From NCBI GenBank assembly GCA_036186865.1, contig AP025053.1, positions 36,198,460-36,262,459 on the forward strand: DNA of 64,000 nt, in the 5' to 3' direction. The stretch comes from Eustoma russellianum. Its lineage: Eukaryota; Streptophyta; Magnoliopsida; Gentianales; Gentianaceae. The first letter of the stretch is position 1. Each line of letters opens with the position of its first letter. The notes beneath the pieces were generated by a model that was not told where the DNA came from, ran no database searches, and was given only the letters and a program-made list of their open reading frames with translations. Both the position numbers and the translations under genes were made by a program. Positions 21,955-34,600 of the stretch are shown here, one piece after another.

Positions 21955-22882
21955 GGGTTTTGCCTCCTTAGTTTCCACTTTTCCTCTGTTCTCTCACCCA
22001 TATTATATAGTTCTATTTTCCTGTTGAAATTTCAAAACTTCCTTGTCGAAGTTTGAATGGAGTGTGAAGGCTTGACGAAATACTTTATTTAGGTACTAAA
22101 CTAGTAGTGGTCATTGCAGAAGACGAACTTTGACAAACTAATACGTGGTGTCGACATTAATCTCGTTGGAGTATGTTGTGAAGACTAGTAAAGAAGAGCA
22201 AGTCACCCCCTTGGCCCAGTACGTAGTGGTTGGGTAGGTATGGACCATACGGTAGTAATAATAGGAATAGATTAATCGGTTAAGTCGAAAATTTTCAAAA
22301 TTACTTCATTCTCTTGTATCATATTTAAGCAAAAGTGAATGAAAAGTAAGTTGTGATTATGTATTACTAGCGTGCAGTAATTATTTGTTAATGCAATTAG
22401 CACAAAAAAGAAAAAGTCAAGTGTATGTGCTCTACTTGGCGTCAAAAGGAAGGGAGATCATGTAATAGGTGGGTGGGCTGATTAATTGTGCAAAAATACA
22501 TTAATGTTTAGGGGTATTAGAAGGGAGGGAGTTTCTTAAGTTTAACATGTTTAACTTTACCATGAGAGATGGTACAAGCCAATTTTTTCATTGCTGAATT
22601 CCGGCCTTTAGACGCCAAGGAATGAAAAAGGAAAATAGTACACTATAAAAAAAATGGAGAACATTAGACGTACTGTTTAGGCTGTTTATTTTTCCTTTTC
22701 AAAGACATGAGTTTGACTAGTGGAATGAAGTTTCCAATGTACAGACCCCAATTTCTACGGTTCTACATCTAAGGAAGAGAGGAAAAAGAAAAACAAAAAA
22801 GATCCACACACTCACGACGACGACAATGAAATACCATACAGAAACCCTCCCGCCCCTGCTCTACTCCATCACCACTCAAGAA
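21955..22882. other. Upstream region of monooxygenase copy 2; no other gene seen
   Basis: Minus-strand TATATAAT at about 22003-22010 sits about 50 bp before the copy 2 ATG and could be its TATA box, though that leaves a very short leader. The remainder is AT-rich intergenic DNA without recognisable coding. Confidence 0.35.
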
Positions 22883-23297
22883 TTTTGAGAATATTGTTCT
22901 ATATTGGTTACTTTGAGGGAAAAAAATATAAAGATTATATGAGAATATGATACCATCACTTATTGCATTAAAGTTATGAATCTTATTTGATTTAAGCTCA
23001 AATTTCAACATAGTATCAGAGCTACTCTAACATCTTACCTGGTCCATGGCTGTCCAGTTATTGTCATTTCTCAATCAAGTCCAAATGTTGATGGCTGGTT
23101 TGTGGTTTGTGATTGAGGGCAGATTGTAAAACGCGTGTGTATGTCAAGCTACGTTGACACGTGAGGTCTAGTGTTGAAAATATTGTCATAGATTGGCCAA
23201 TTTGAGAATAATATATAGGTTTTATGAAGATGAGACACCACCCCCACTGCCTTAAAGTTTTAAGTGCATATAAACCTCCCAAGCTCAAATTTCAGCA
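22883..23297 (+). mobile_element. TRIM-like miniature LTR retrotransposon
   Basis: Two diverged direct repeats of about 127 bp (22883-23010 and 23172-23297) share ...aatattgt...attgg...aagctcaaatttca(a/g)ca. The second begins TGTTGA and both end in CA. Directly after the first repeat comes tagtatcagagc (23011-23022), an 11/12 match to the tRNA-iMet primer site. The internal part is only about 160 bp and non-coding. This architecture defines TRIM elements. No target duplication was found, and the repeats have diverged considerably, so it is old. Confidence 0.65.
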
Positions 23298-23689
23298 CAA
23301 TACTTTACCTCCATCTCTGTCCGCCACGCCTCTTTGCAGCCTCTAGCCTCCCCCATGTAGATTGACAATGAGAGAAGCAGACCATCTCCAAGACTCCAAC
23401 CAAAAAATTTGATAGAAAAAACTAGGCCAATATGTTGGTGGTGGGAATGGAGATACAAGAAGGATGAGAGGAAAACGGGTCCCTAGTTGGTGGTTTCTTT
23501 TCTTTATAGTTTTATGTATGTATATATGCAAAGAATTGCGATAGCGTTGTATACCGAAATGAGCCTCATACTACTTGGGTCACACCACTTCTTAATTCAT
23601 TTCTTTCATATATGCTACTTTGGATCAAAGAAATCAGCATTAATTTACTCTAACATTTAGTATCAGTATTTGATACTATGATAGAATAA

Positions 23690-23880
23690 AACAAAATGAG
23701 TTACTAAACTGGATGCGCTTCTTATATTTGAAGTAGCAGTTGATCGACACAGCTTGACGCAATTTTCATTATGAGTCACCAGAAAACAACCTATGTGTGT
23801 TTCTAACACGTTGCGTATATCCAACGACCATATCTCATCATAGGCGAAAGCCTCTAAGTTAATATGGGTAAAGTTGTTGT
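23690..23880 (+). repeat. Dispersed ~200-bp SINE-like repeat, copy 1 of 4
   Basis: Shares cagcttgacgcaattttcatt, a GTAGCAGTTG-type stretch before it, and a 3' part (gcgtatatccaacgac...taggcg...gcctctaa) ending in gttgttgttg with copies at 33965-34185, 38750-38955 and, inverted, 47575-47780. The (GTT)n end suggests a SINE. No clear pol III boxes were identified. Confidence 0.55.
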
Positions 23881-24267
23881 TGTATTTGACACTATTATTA
23901 GACTAAAGCAATCATGATTACATTTACCGAAATTGCGATTGAAGCATCTTTTTAATACAACATATCATATTACGCGATTCCATGTATCCCATGATACTTC
24001 GGTCAGAGGCAATCGAATGATGCCGGTACTGGACTTTCATCCTATGGGTTGAAAAAATTGCCAACAGGCTTTCACCAATTCAGGGTCAATAAAAAAAATA
24101 CATATATATTTAAAAAAAAAATACTTTTATGTTAGTTTTCTGGTAGGCCTCGAACGAACTGGTCCAATGAAATTATATGATTTCTTCTCCCTCTGGGAAA
24201 CATTCTCTCTCTTCACATGCAGGATTAAGGACATGAGCAGTTATTGAAACATCAAAAAAGATGGTCC

Positions 24268-24533
24268 AAGTATTTTGAATCTTGCCCCAGGGGATAGTCC
24301 AGTGGTAAGTGACAAAGGTGATTGGGGCTAGAACCCCGACATCCCGAGTTCGAGTCCGTGTGGAGACAATCCTTGTTGAAATATTACAAGGGTTGCCTCT
24401 GGGCTGGCTGAGTCTCGTGTGTCCTCTCCCTTTGCAGGGCTGCCGGTGGAGCACATCCCTCGATTTACATCCCACCTGGCTAAGGGGCCTCTGGGGGGAG
24501 AACCCACTCCCTCATCAAAGTATTTTGAATCTT
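24268..24533 (+). mobile_element. tRNA-derived SINE with perfect 16-bp target duplication
   Basis: Body 24284-24517 (234 bp). The 5' head has an A box (gatagtccagtggtaag) and a B box (gagttcgagtcc), followed by a G/C-rich non-tRNA body. Perfect 16-bp direct repeats aagtattttgaatctt flank it (24268-24283, 24518-24533). It is not a tRNA gene: the sequence after the B box does not close an acceptor stem and ends without CCA or a T-run at tRNA length. Confidence 0.85.
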
Positions 24534-24579
24534 TGGTTGCCTCGCCAACAGTACTAGGAGATGGCGTTTGAGATCACAA

Positions 24580-24738
24580 GAGGCAAAAAGTGATGCAAAA
24601 TATGAGGCCTCCAATCACGCGCTGCCACGTGTACAAGTAACTATTTTTTAAAAACAAAAAAATTTTAAACTTCTTCCACTTTTGTACACGTGGCAATCTG
24701 TGATTTGAGGCCTCATATTTTACCTCATTTTTTACCTC
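24580..24738. repeat. Fold-back (MITE-like) element, second family
   Basis: Left arm 24580-24638 and right arm about 24678-24738 are imperfect inverted repeats (gcaaaatatgaggcct / aggcctcatattttac and ccacgtgtacaagt / acttttgtacacgtgg) around a 40-base AT loop. Each arm holds a CACGTG G-box. A target duplication was not resolved. Confidence 0.65.
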
Positions 24739-25612
24739 ATCTGATCCCAACCGAGGAGAAGGTAATACTTGTGACCAAGTAAATAGGATGTTATAGGAGT
24801 ACTACGTGAGAGTATACCTTGTGTCCATGCCATGTCCGGTCGGTTTTTTTGGATTGTTATAACTTTCAAATTTATCTTCCTATTATGAGAATTTGTCAAA
24901 CATAATTTTGGCGAATGGGCATTCAGTCCGTTTTCAAACAATAGAATTTAATAGCTTTTCTATACAATATGAGATGTAAGCCTATTATGTCAAAAAGAAA
25001 AATGTATTTTCCATCTTTTGTTTAAACGCCACCTTTATAGAATCGACATCGGAAGAAAAGTAAGGTTGAAGGGTCAAGTGTCGCATGTTGACTACCGGTT
25101 ATATTTGTTACTCCAACCCTCTTTTTTGACAGTTCATCTCACTATTATATAACGTTTTTTACATAGTCAACTTACATAGTGTAATTACACACTCTGTTGG
25201 AAAGTCGATGTGAACTTATATTTGGTGAACTTATATTTGAAGACATAGAAAATATGTGAAATTCTTTTCTATTTCATTTTCGACCAATGACTTGTGAAAT
25301 TCTGAACATCAAAAATGTGCTGAAAACCACACTCGTATACATTTTCTTTGAAGAGCAACAATGTTTTGTTTGTTGCAAACTTTGGATCTCTGTCAAAAGT
25401 CTAAATCTTATGTACAAATACTTGTGTGTGTTGGAGATACAGTGTTATGGCGAACACTGTCAGTGGCAAGATTGAACAGAATGCATAAAAGCCTGAGAAA
25501 ATAGATGAAACAAGCCCTCCATGTATAAGAAGATTGCTAATAAAACAAGGGAGAATTCTCACCCTCTGAAATACTTTTCTTTTTCTCTTCTCTCTTGCAA
25601 GACAACTCAAAC
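24739..25612. other. Intergenic 3' flank of the glutaredoxin-DEP gene
   Basis: No family-like coding frame on either strand. The part near 25560-25612 is probably the 3' UTR of the gene ending at 25613. Confidence 0.35.
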
Positions 25613-28600
25613 TCAGGAGTTGAGCGACCAATCATAGCTTTGGTAAACAATATTCACAGGCCCTCCATCACCCAAGAGATGCGTTAAAAGACCTGCCTTG
25701 GTTGCGTCCAAATGCCCAATTATCCATTTCAGAATCTCTTTATCATTTCCAAAATCTGTGCTATACCTGTGGAAGAGTAAAATGCAGATCATCAAGCAAG
25801 AAAGATTGAAAAAAAAAACACTTAAATCAGCGTGGAGGCGTATGCTATTGAGATGTAGAGCTTACATTTAAGCTTTATGGCCCTCTAGTTTTGTAATGAG
25901 TACTACCTTAGATGACAACTCAGATAGTTTGGCTTACTCATCACTCTTCCCAGCTCTCCAACTTGAATATTTTTCTAGTATACACACTAAAGTACTACCT
26001 TTAGGGCGTATAGTAGGTCTTCGCCCTAGAATCTATAGCCGACTAGTAGGACATCAACATAATCACCAAAAACTGCACCTTTGGCTATACTTTATCTAAT
26101 TTTAAGTAGTCTTTTAATAGTTGTGTTATCTATCTACTTTTTTTTTTCTTGCCTAAGTATCAATGTTTTTGTTTCAAGTAAACCACTATACTAATCTAAA
26201 AGAAGTAGAGGGGGATCTAAACCTTCTAGGTGACTTACCACTTGAACATCCGAGAGAGGTGAACAGTTCTCTTTGATAGATCAACCTGCATCGCGTCATC
26301 CCTGTGGAGAAACTCCCTTACTGCATAACGTAACTCAGATTCAACACTTTGGGGTGTGAAGAACTTCACAGCCGGGCTTGATCGGGTGCCATTGCAAAGA
26401 CCAAAATGCACTGACGGATTGATTTTTGAAAGTGCCAGCTGATAACAGAGAAAAGTATAATCAAATGATGAACCTGTGATGTTTTAGAAAAGAGAGGGGT
26501 TCTTAGAACCTTGAAAGAAGTCTTCTTTTTGTTATTCTATAGGCACTTTATACATTTCATTTCAGAAAGAATGACTTGGTGCCGAAGTCCTAGTAGATCT
26601 CAAGTAAGTTGTAATACTATGGGAGTTTGACAGATCTGCCAAAACCTCTTGAGGAATGGTAAATCTGGAATGATCTTCAAAGTATTTCTACCAGATCATA
26701 GAGAGAAGAGAAGATTTTACACACCTCCAAACGTTTGTCTCTGCTGCCAAGGGGTTTGATGAGTGAAAGAGGTGCTCTTCTGTTGCTTCTGAGTATTCCG
26801 TTCCTTATTGTGGTTAGTGAATAAGAAGAACCACTAACTACGTAAATGAAGTCAGAGAAAAATGCTCTTCGATCAATCATTCCCCCTGGATGGCCGACCC
26901 TGATTACTGCATGTATGGCCATAGCGTTGTACAAATTTAGAAAGAAAGCCAGCCTCTCTAGTTCTGACATTGAAGACGTGTTGACTCTTTGCAGATCTTG
27001 GGCTAAACTTAAGTATCTGAATTTATGAGTAGAAGAAGAAAAGATAAAGGAAAAGAAAAATTAGGATGTGAAGATGATTGGGTAATTCAGCCAAGTTATG
27101 ACATCACTAACAATGTTTGCTCAGTACACTATGACTAGAATTAATAACTAATGCTCATTAAAGAAAACGTCTTGATCGAGAAATCCTGCTGTAAGGAAGC
27201 AATAGACACTAGCAGCAAAAGTCAGTCATCATTATCAGACAACTTACTTCAGTATCAAAAAAAGGGATATCACCACCACACAAAATGGAAAATTTAAAGG
27301 AAGAAACTAAACTCGGGTTTTTCACAGGGTGAATTCCATGATGATGTTTGTGATTTTTCTCACATTTACGACTAAATTTCATATGGAATTCTAAAAGTTT
27401 GATCTGCAAAATTTTATGGAAATGGGGAAGGCTTTTATGTCATACCTATCCTTCTTCCTTTATCAGTTATCCCCTCTAGAACAACCCACAGGAGAGCAGA
27501 CGACATAGGCTTACATTGGAGAGGATTCCTTTATGAATGACCATTATCAGAATTTGCCAAGTTGGGATCATCCATTGAGAATATCAAAAAATACTTTAAA
27601 ATGGATTCGATGGCCTAAATTACCACTTGCAAACATTCCTACTTCATCAAAATGCTTATCTAAGTTGGCAACCATCATTTCATTAAGAATTTGTCTATTC
27701 AGACAACGCTATGGAAACATGAACTGATTGAACAGTAAGGAATATACACAAGAAATACCTTCTAAACTCTTCACTTCTGCTGATGGCTGCATAATCAAGA
27801 TGGCGGCGATCATCAGAGGCGCAAGCCTCAAGTATTGCAGTCATTATCCTTGTCAATCTTAGGCTTAGATATGCTGCAGCCTTGGGCTCACTGTCGTGAG
27901 TCAAGCCGTGGAAATTGTAGCATTTTGGAATAAAAGTTTCATGCTCTAAGAATCTGTACAACTGGTTTCCATCTTCAAATTCATTTTCCCTGTTCATCAA
28001 ATAAAAGAATGAGCTAAAAATTTGCAGAAGCAAATCCATGTTTGTCCATGAGAAACGACAAGGTGGAACTTGGTCTTTAATATCACTAAGCTAAAGGCTT
28101 ACCCCGAAACATGATGAAAAAAGTGCTTTGTCGCCAATTGCTTCCCAATCTCAACTGCCTAAACAAGTTAGAAGGAGTCAAGATTCGTGATTCTTGCAGG
28201 AGTGATTTAAGAAATCAAAGCTGAAAAAGTAACCATTACAGAGGAATGCACGTTCCTAGATAAAGTTTCAGATCTCCTCACCGCATACCCCTCACCGCGT
28301 GCGTCACCGCGCGACACGTAGCAGCAGGGGAGGGTGAGCCTAACCACCCCTGCTAACACGTGTCACGTGGTGGGGAGCTTGGTGACTAACCGCGCGGTGA
28401 GGTGATCTCATCCGCCTAGATAAATGTAGAATGGGTCGGTAAATATTGTTAAATGTACGTCAGAAGCAACAGGAAAAGTTGTCTTTCAAATATACTCAAC
28501 AAGACCCCTGTGCAGTTGATAAAACGATTAAATACCCCAGTCAGAATATGATGAACAATTCTAAATATTAACCAATTAATACTTTGCTTTACTAAGGTAA

Positions 28601-31600
28601 CAAAGGTTCACTGGCCTAATAAAGTATAAAAATAAACTGAAATTCTATCATAAAAATTCTCGTTTAGGGGTAGCTATTTCAAGCAGAGGGACAAGTATAT
28701 TTAGAAAAAAGGATTCTATATGCAACACGCAAATAAAATAAAAATGGAAAAGAAAGAAAAAGCACTATCAACGCAGCCAAAAGAGGAGCATTGTCAGAAC
28801 ACTAACGATTAACTTTCATGCCAATATCACTGTAATTTGGTTTACTTATTTCAACACAAATAGACGATTTTCCTTTTAATCGGGTTATTATAAAAATGTT
28901 AAATAATTTATATATTTTATTCAGTCAGTTATCATATAATTATATTGCTTTACATAGTAGCGGCATATAACTTCTCATGTAACTCAAAATGATATAATAA
29001 GCTTTAACCAATAAAGATTAAGTGCATAATGACGCCATCACGTGGGTCATATGTTTAATCTTAACATTAAATTTACCAAGTCAACTTCAAAATAGTCTCA
29101 AAACCGTGTCTATGGATCATTATCAAACATCAAATTCTAGCACTAGAAAATGGAACAGCGCCAAACAGGCTTAATTAGCGTCATGCTTTGAGTTGACTAG
29201 AGAAACACGGGACCACGAAAAACAGCATTTTCTACAACCATCAAATGCGGAAGAAGAAAACGATGAGCTTATAAGGATAAAGGTCGGCCCTTGCCACATA
29301 TTAATTTACTTCAGTTTGTGGAAGATAAAAAAGAACACATCATAGGAATAGACTCAAGAGAAGTTGTAGGTCTGTTTATTAGATACAGATATAACAATAT
29401 TCAAAAATAGGATTTAGCTGTAAAGAACATAAATGATATCAAACACAATACCATCGTACGTTCAATTGTTAATGTCGTCCATGTTTTGCAAAGCCTGTTT
29501 TATAAGTTTTGATTTAAAATTCTTTATTCCAGGATGTCAGTCAAATTTCTGACGACATTCGTTGCAGGCTAAGGTTTGCAGCAACGGTAAGGTTGATGTT
29601 TTGTGATCTTGAGGTCGCAGCCGTGAAAACAACTTCTTGCACAAAATGTAAGGTAAAACTACGTACATCAGATCGTGAAGCGATCCGACTCCTCTTCAGA
29701 CTCTGTCCGAGCTTAGTGCACTGAGAACACCCTTATTCGTTGCAATGTTTAGATGTGTGATATAAGCGTTAAAATATATTACGTACATGCTATGCATCAA
29801 GATGAAAATGTCCAAGTATCAGACTATAAGATATTGTCTTAAGCGGTGGTGGAAAAAGTAGTCCAAAAGATCTGATGGCATTATTTTTTAATATTAAACG
29901 TAACAGCTTATAAAAAGTAAAATCAGAAGGATTAATATTTCGGGGTCATATGCAACATTTTTCCATGACGGTGACTGTATCTTCGTCATAGATATTTTGA
30001 ATATAGAACACGAAATAACTTTCAAGAAAGCTAAGTTCACAAGACATATAATATGGTTGATTTCTCCTATCGTGGAGAAGACCTCTCGTCATAGTGCATG
30101 CTTGCTCGCATGCGTTCCAATGATCCTCAATATGTAACTAAAGAAAATTAAGTCCATACTAATTTTTTTAGTTATAAATGATCTCATTCATGATATTCAA
30201 GACATAAATGCAGAGCATGTTATTTGCAGATGACATTATGTTGGTAGACGGGAATATAGAAGGAATCGATGCTAAACTGGAATGTTGACGGAAGAAACTA
30301 GAAGAAAAGGACTTCAAATTAAGTCAAGAAAAGACGATACATATGAAATTTAATTTTAGCAACAAAAGAATGATTTTAGGGGTTGGGATCTCCTCACCTC
30401 CCTTGTGACCACACGACACGTGGCAGTAAGGGTGGGTGGTGAGGCTAGATGAGGGCCACCTGCATCTAGCCTCATCACCCCCTTGCTGCCACGTGTCGCG
30501 CGGTCACGCGTCACCGCACCCCCTTGCGGTGAGAGGATCCTATCCCTGATTTTAGAACCTTGTGTGAAACAGGAAGATCAAAAGATTCACTTGAGCGAGA
30601 GTTTTAGGTACTACAGAAAGATGGAGAAATTGACAAGGATGTGAATCACAAGATACAAACTGGGAAGGATAAATTAAAGTGAATAAGTGCACCAGATGTT
30701 CTTTGTGATAAGAAAGTACATGTAAAGCTTAAAAGAAATTTTTACAGGACAACAGTAAGACCTGCATCACTGTACGAGTCCGAATGTTGGACAATCAATT
30801 ATGAACATGAACAAAGGATGCAAGTGGTAAAAATGAGAATGCTAAGATGGATGTATGGATATACAAGGAAGGATACAATAAGAAATGAGCATATAAAGAG
30901 AAGATTGATGTGACTTCTATAGAAGAGAAAATGAAAGAGTTAAGGTTAAGATGGTATGAACATGTGCAAAGACGTCATGCAGATGTACCTTTTAGACGAT
31001 GCGAGACAATGAATAATGTGTATGTTATATGTAGGAGAAGGTGATCAAAGAATACATGGAGATTCAATAAGGATATGACTTATATGACAATTAAGGAGTA
31101 TATGGTTACTGATAGAACATAATGGATATAGTTGATTCATGTAGCGGATGTCATGCAGAAAGTATAAGATTTAAGTGAAGATTTTAGGTAATTAAACTAG
31201 AATCACATTTAAGATGACATGATATTTTTGAAAAACCAGTATTCTAAAGACGCATATTATGCATTAGGTTTTATGAGCCATAGGAGAAGGATAAAATTTA
31301 TGCTACAACTCGTAAAACAAACAAAAAAACAAACAAACAAACAAATAAACATAAAAGAAACGATGTACCCATATAAGTGACCCCATACACTCAAAAAAGA
31401 CTTGAGTATTGTTATGTTATCCTAACTAAACGTGTACATTTTAAAAGCAAATGTTGTTCTTTAATGGGACTTTGGTAAGTACAAATGTTAATTGACTGTG
31501 AAACTCACTTTTTCTTATATTTTGACATGAACAAATAATTTACGACAGATGGAGTAAATGTTTTTCATAAAACCCCCATTTTCTATATTTTGTTTAGCTC

Positions 31601-34600
31601 TTCTAAGTTATCACAATTAAAACGACGTAACACTAAATGAACCATGATTTCAAAGACAACCATGTAAATTTCCATGCCGTCCAATAAGTTTCGTACTGTT
31701 AAGCTGTATAATCTTTAAACTGTACATGAAGCTAACTGATATAATTTTTATTTTAAATTGTGGTTATATTAGGTGCAGGTGGTGGTTATCATTGTTGTTC
31801 CCTGAAAAACTTCGATTGTACACGTTTCCCCAATCAATGCTACTTTTCCAGTACAAGGAAAAGAGAAAAAAGTGTGTTGGTGAAAGATTATCGATGCATG
31901 AATCATGAGGGCAACCAGAGCCTATGGTATAGGGGGCAATTCAGAACTAACTAAAAGAAGAAAAGAACTTACAGTGCAAGGTCCTTTGGGTTGGGTTCAA
32001 CCTTGCCAACAAGAAAAGAGTTTAAAGAAAGCTCTTCTTGAAGAGGTGGGTCCAGTCCAATTATGTTATAACTTCTGAATGAATTTCAACTCTTATTTTG
32101 TAGACATAACTTCCAATTATGTTATACTAAATTACTGATAGTGAACCAAAAAAATTTAAAACAGAGGGACTCTATGTATCAGAGAATATGTTTTCTTTGA
32201 CATGTGTAGATAGTATCTTCGTAAGACTGATTCCTTACAGCCTTCAACGAAGAACTTTTAAGAAATTATATTACTGACTTTACGTCACATCAATTACAAC
32301 AACTTGAGATGAAACTGTTGAGTTATGCTCATCATATCATTTTTTTCGGGTTTAAAGCGACTGTCCAACATGTCTATATGTTACCTCTTATTCTAAAAAA
32401 AACTTCGAACTGAAACACTGAAACAGCAGAAAAGCATTGATTAAACCGAGTGAATATGTCAGTTAGAATTATCTGGTAACAAAAGATATGAGAGTTTTCA
32501 CCGATCCAGTTTTAAGGATCATTATGGAGGATGCAAATCAGAAATCCAGCGGTCTTCTAGATTAAGTGAGGAAATACGCAGTGACCCACATAAAATGTTC
32601 CCCCGCAAACTAGGCCGAACATGCAAATCAGAAGTTCAGCGACCTCCTAGGTTGGGTGATGACTTACGGAGTGACCGACAAAATGTGTTTTCCCGCAAAC
32701 TAGACCTTCAGTCTAGCAGCATTGGAACATACACTGTGCATGTCTCTGAAATCAAACTCTTTACATTTTGGAATAAATTTTAACTCGAGTACCAACTGTG
32801 CATGTCTCTGAAACCAAACTCTTGACATTTTGGAATAAATTTTAACTCGAGTACCAACTGAGATATGCTCTGGAGGCGTCAGTTGGAATTATCTACTTGC
32901 AAAATGTCTCTCATTTGATAGGCCCGTCATCAAATAATTATAAAGAGTTTTGTGAAGAAAAAAAAAAAGCGTAAGTTGGAATTATCTACTTGCAAAAGGT
33001 CTGTCATTTGATAGACCGTCATCATATAATTCTAACGAGTTTTGTGGAAAAAAAAGCGTCAATTGGAATTATCTACTTGCAAAAGGTCTCTCATTTGATA
33101 GGCCCGTCATCCGAGTTAGGTAAAAAAAATAAATACAAAATATTTAAATCAGTTGATATTATTCCTCGAGGTTTAAAATGAAATAAACTCTAAAATGGAG
33201 AACCTAAGGTAGATGAAACCTATGAGATGAGGGTCGTCGCTGCGGGTTGGGATCTCCTAACCACACTTTCCTCACTCCTTTTGTGACCGCGCGACACGTG
33301 GCAGCAAGAAGGGGTGGTGAGGCTAGATGCGGGTGACCCTCATCTAGCCTCACCACCCTCCCTTGCTGGCACGTGTCGCGCGGTCACACGTCACTGCACC
33401 AACTTTGCGTGAGAGGATCCTATCCCCGTGACTGCATACAAGTACTATTTCTTATAAAGAAAAGCGAAATCTGATTCGGTCAACCTCTTGTAACTGTTAG
33501 ATTCGAAGCCAACAAGTACAACCTGCCTTTTTTCTCCCTCCTAAAAATGAATAAATCCTGCTAAAAGCCATGGAGTATCACCTCACTATATTCCAGCAGA
33601 CCCGGCAAAGTATATTTACCACTACACTTCTTGGGATAAAACGAGAACTCCGCTCTTTTTAATTGTCTAATTAATTGCGTCCTTATTCAAGCAGTAGAAG
33701 GGTCAATGTCACATGGACTATGTACTTCTCCGTCATAAATCTATACAATTGTACAGTTTAATATTAATTCATAATCTATTCGTACCAGAATTGAACTTTA
33801 TTATTACACAGAATTTATATCTTGAAATTAATGTGTCTTAACTTTTGAGTTTCAATCTCTTTAATGTTTGTGGAGTAAAGTTACTATAGTTCAACTAGTT
33901 CAGCATGCAAAAGAAAAATCATATAGTATTGGCTTTTTTTTAACTTAAAAAACCTCTTTCTTATGATGGAATAAAGCAAAATTACTCAATAAATTGACTG
34001 CGTTTCTTATATTGTGAATTAGCAATTGGTCTAGACAGCTTGACGCAATTTTCATTGTGGGTCATCGGGAAAAAACCTTTATATGTTTCTAATACGTGGA
34101 TACGGTTGCATACATCCAACTCTCATACCACACTATAGGCTGGAGTCTCTAAAACAATAGTTGTTGTGTTGTCTTTGTCACCTAATATTTGACAGCGTAC
34201 GAGTAATTATAAAATTTGGAATTTATTTGATAAGTCATATTAACTTGGTTATCGAAAAATGTCAGTTCCTAACGCATTGCTAATTATATAAATAATTATA
34301 AATGGCGAAAATAATCAAACCGGCACATAAACCAAAGCGAAACAGAAAAAGACAAGGTACCTTCTTCCTGCCGCAGTCCAAGTGGTGAATCAAGACTTCG
34401 ACGAGCTCGGCGCCGGAGAAACAATTCTTCACGATTTTCATCTTCATCAGACGATCCTGAATCGGCAATCTATGCCTCAAAACCCTAACAATGTCCACCA
34501 TCTCATCCGCTTGTTCCTCCCCTGGTTCGTCGAAACCGTAAACCGGCGGCACCGGCGCGCCCGGCGGACATTTCCCAGCCAGCATTTCTTCCAATTTCTT

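Noticed and set aside
24284..24517. Possible tRNA gene
   Set aside because: Only the pol III boxes resemble a tRNA. The element has a 234-bp body and target duplications, so it is a SINE.
25896..26099. Plus-strand frame within intron 5 of the glutaredoxin-DEP gene
   Set aside because: Intronic and antisense; translation resembles no family.
32457..33115. CRISPR-like spaced repeats
   Set aside because: Repeats are long, contiguous and diverged, with no short identical repeats separated by unique spacers, and the DNA is plant nuclear.
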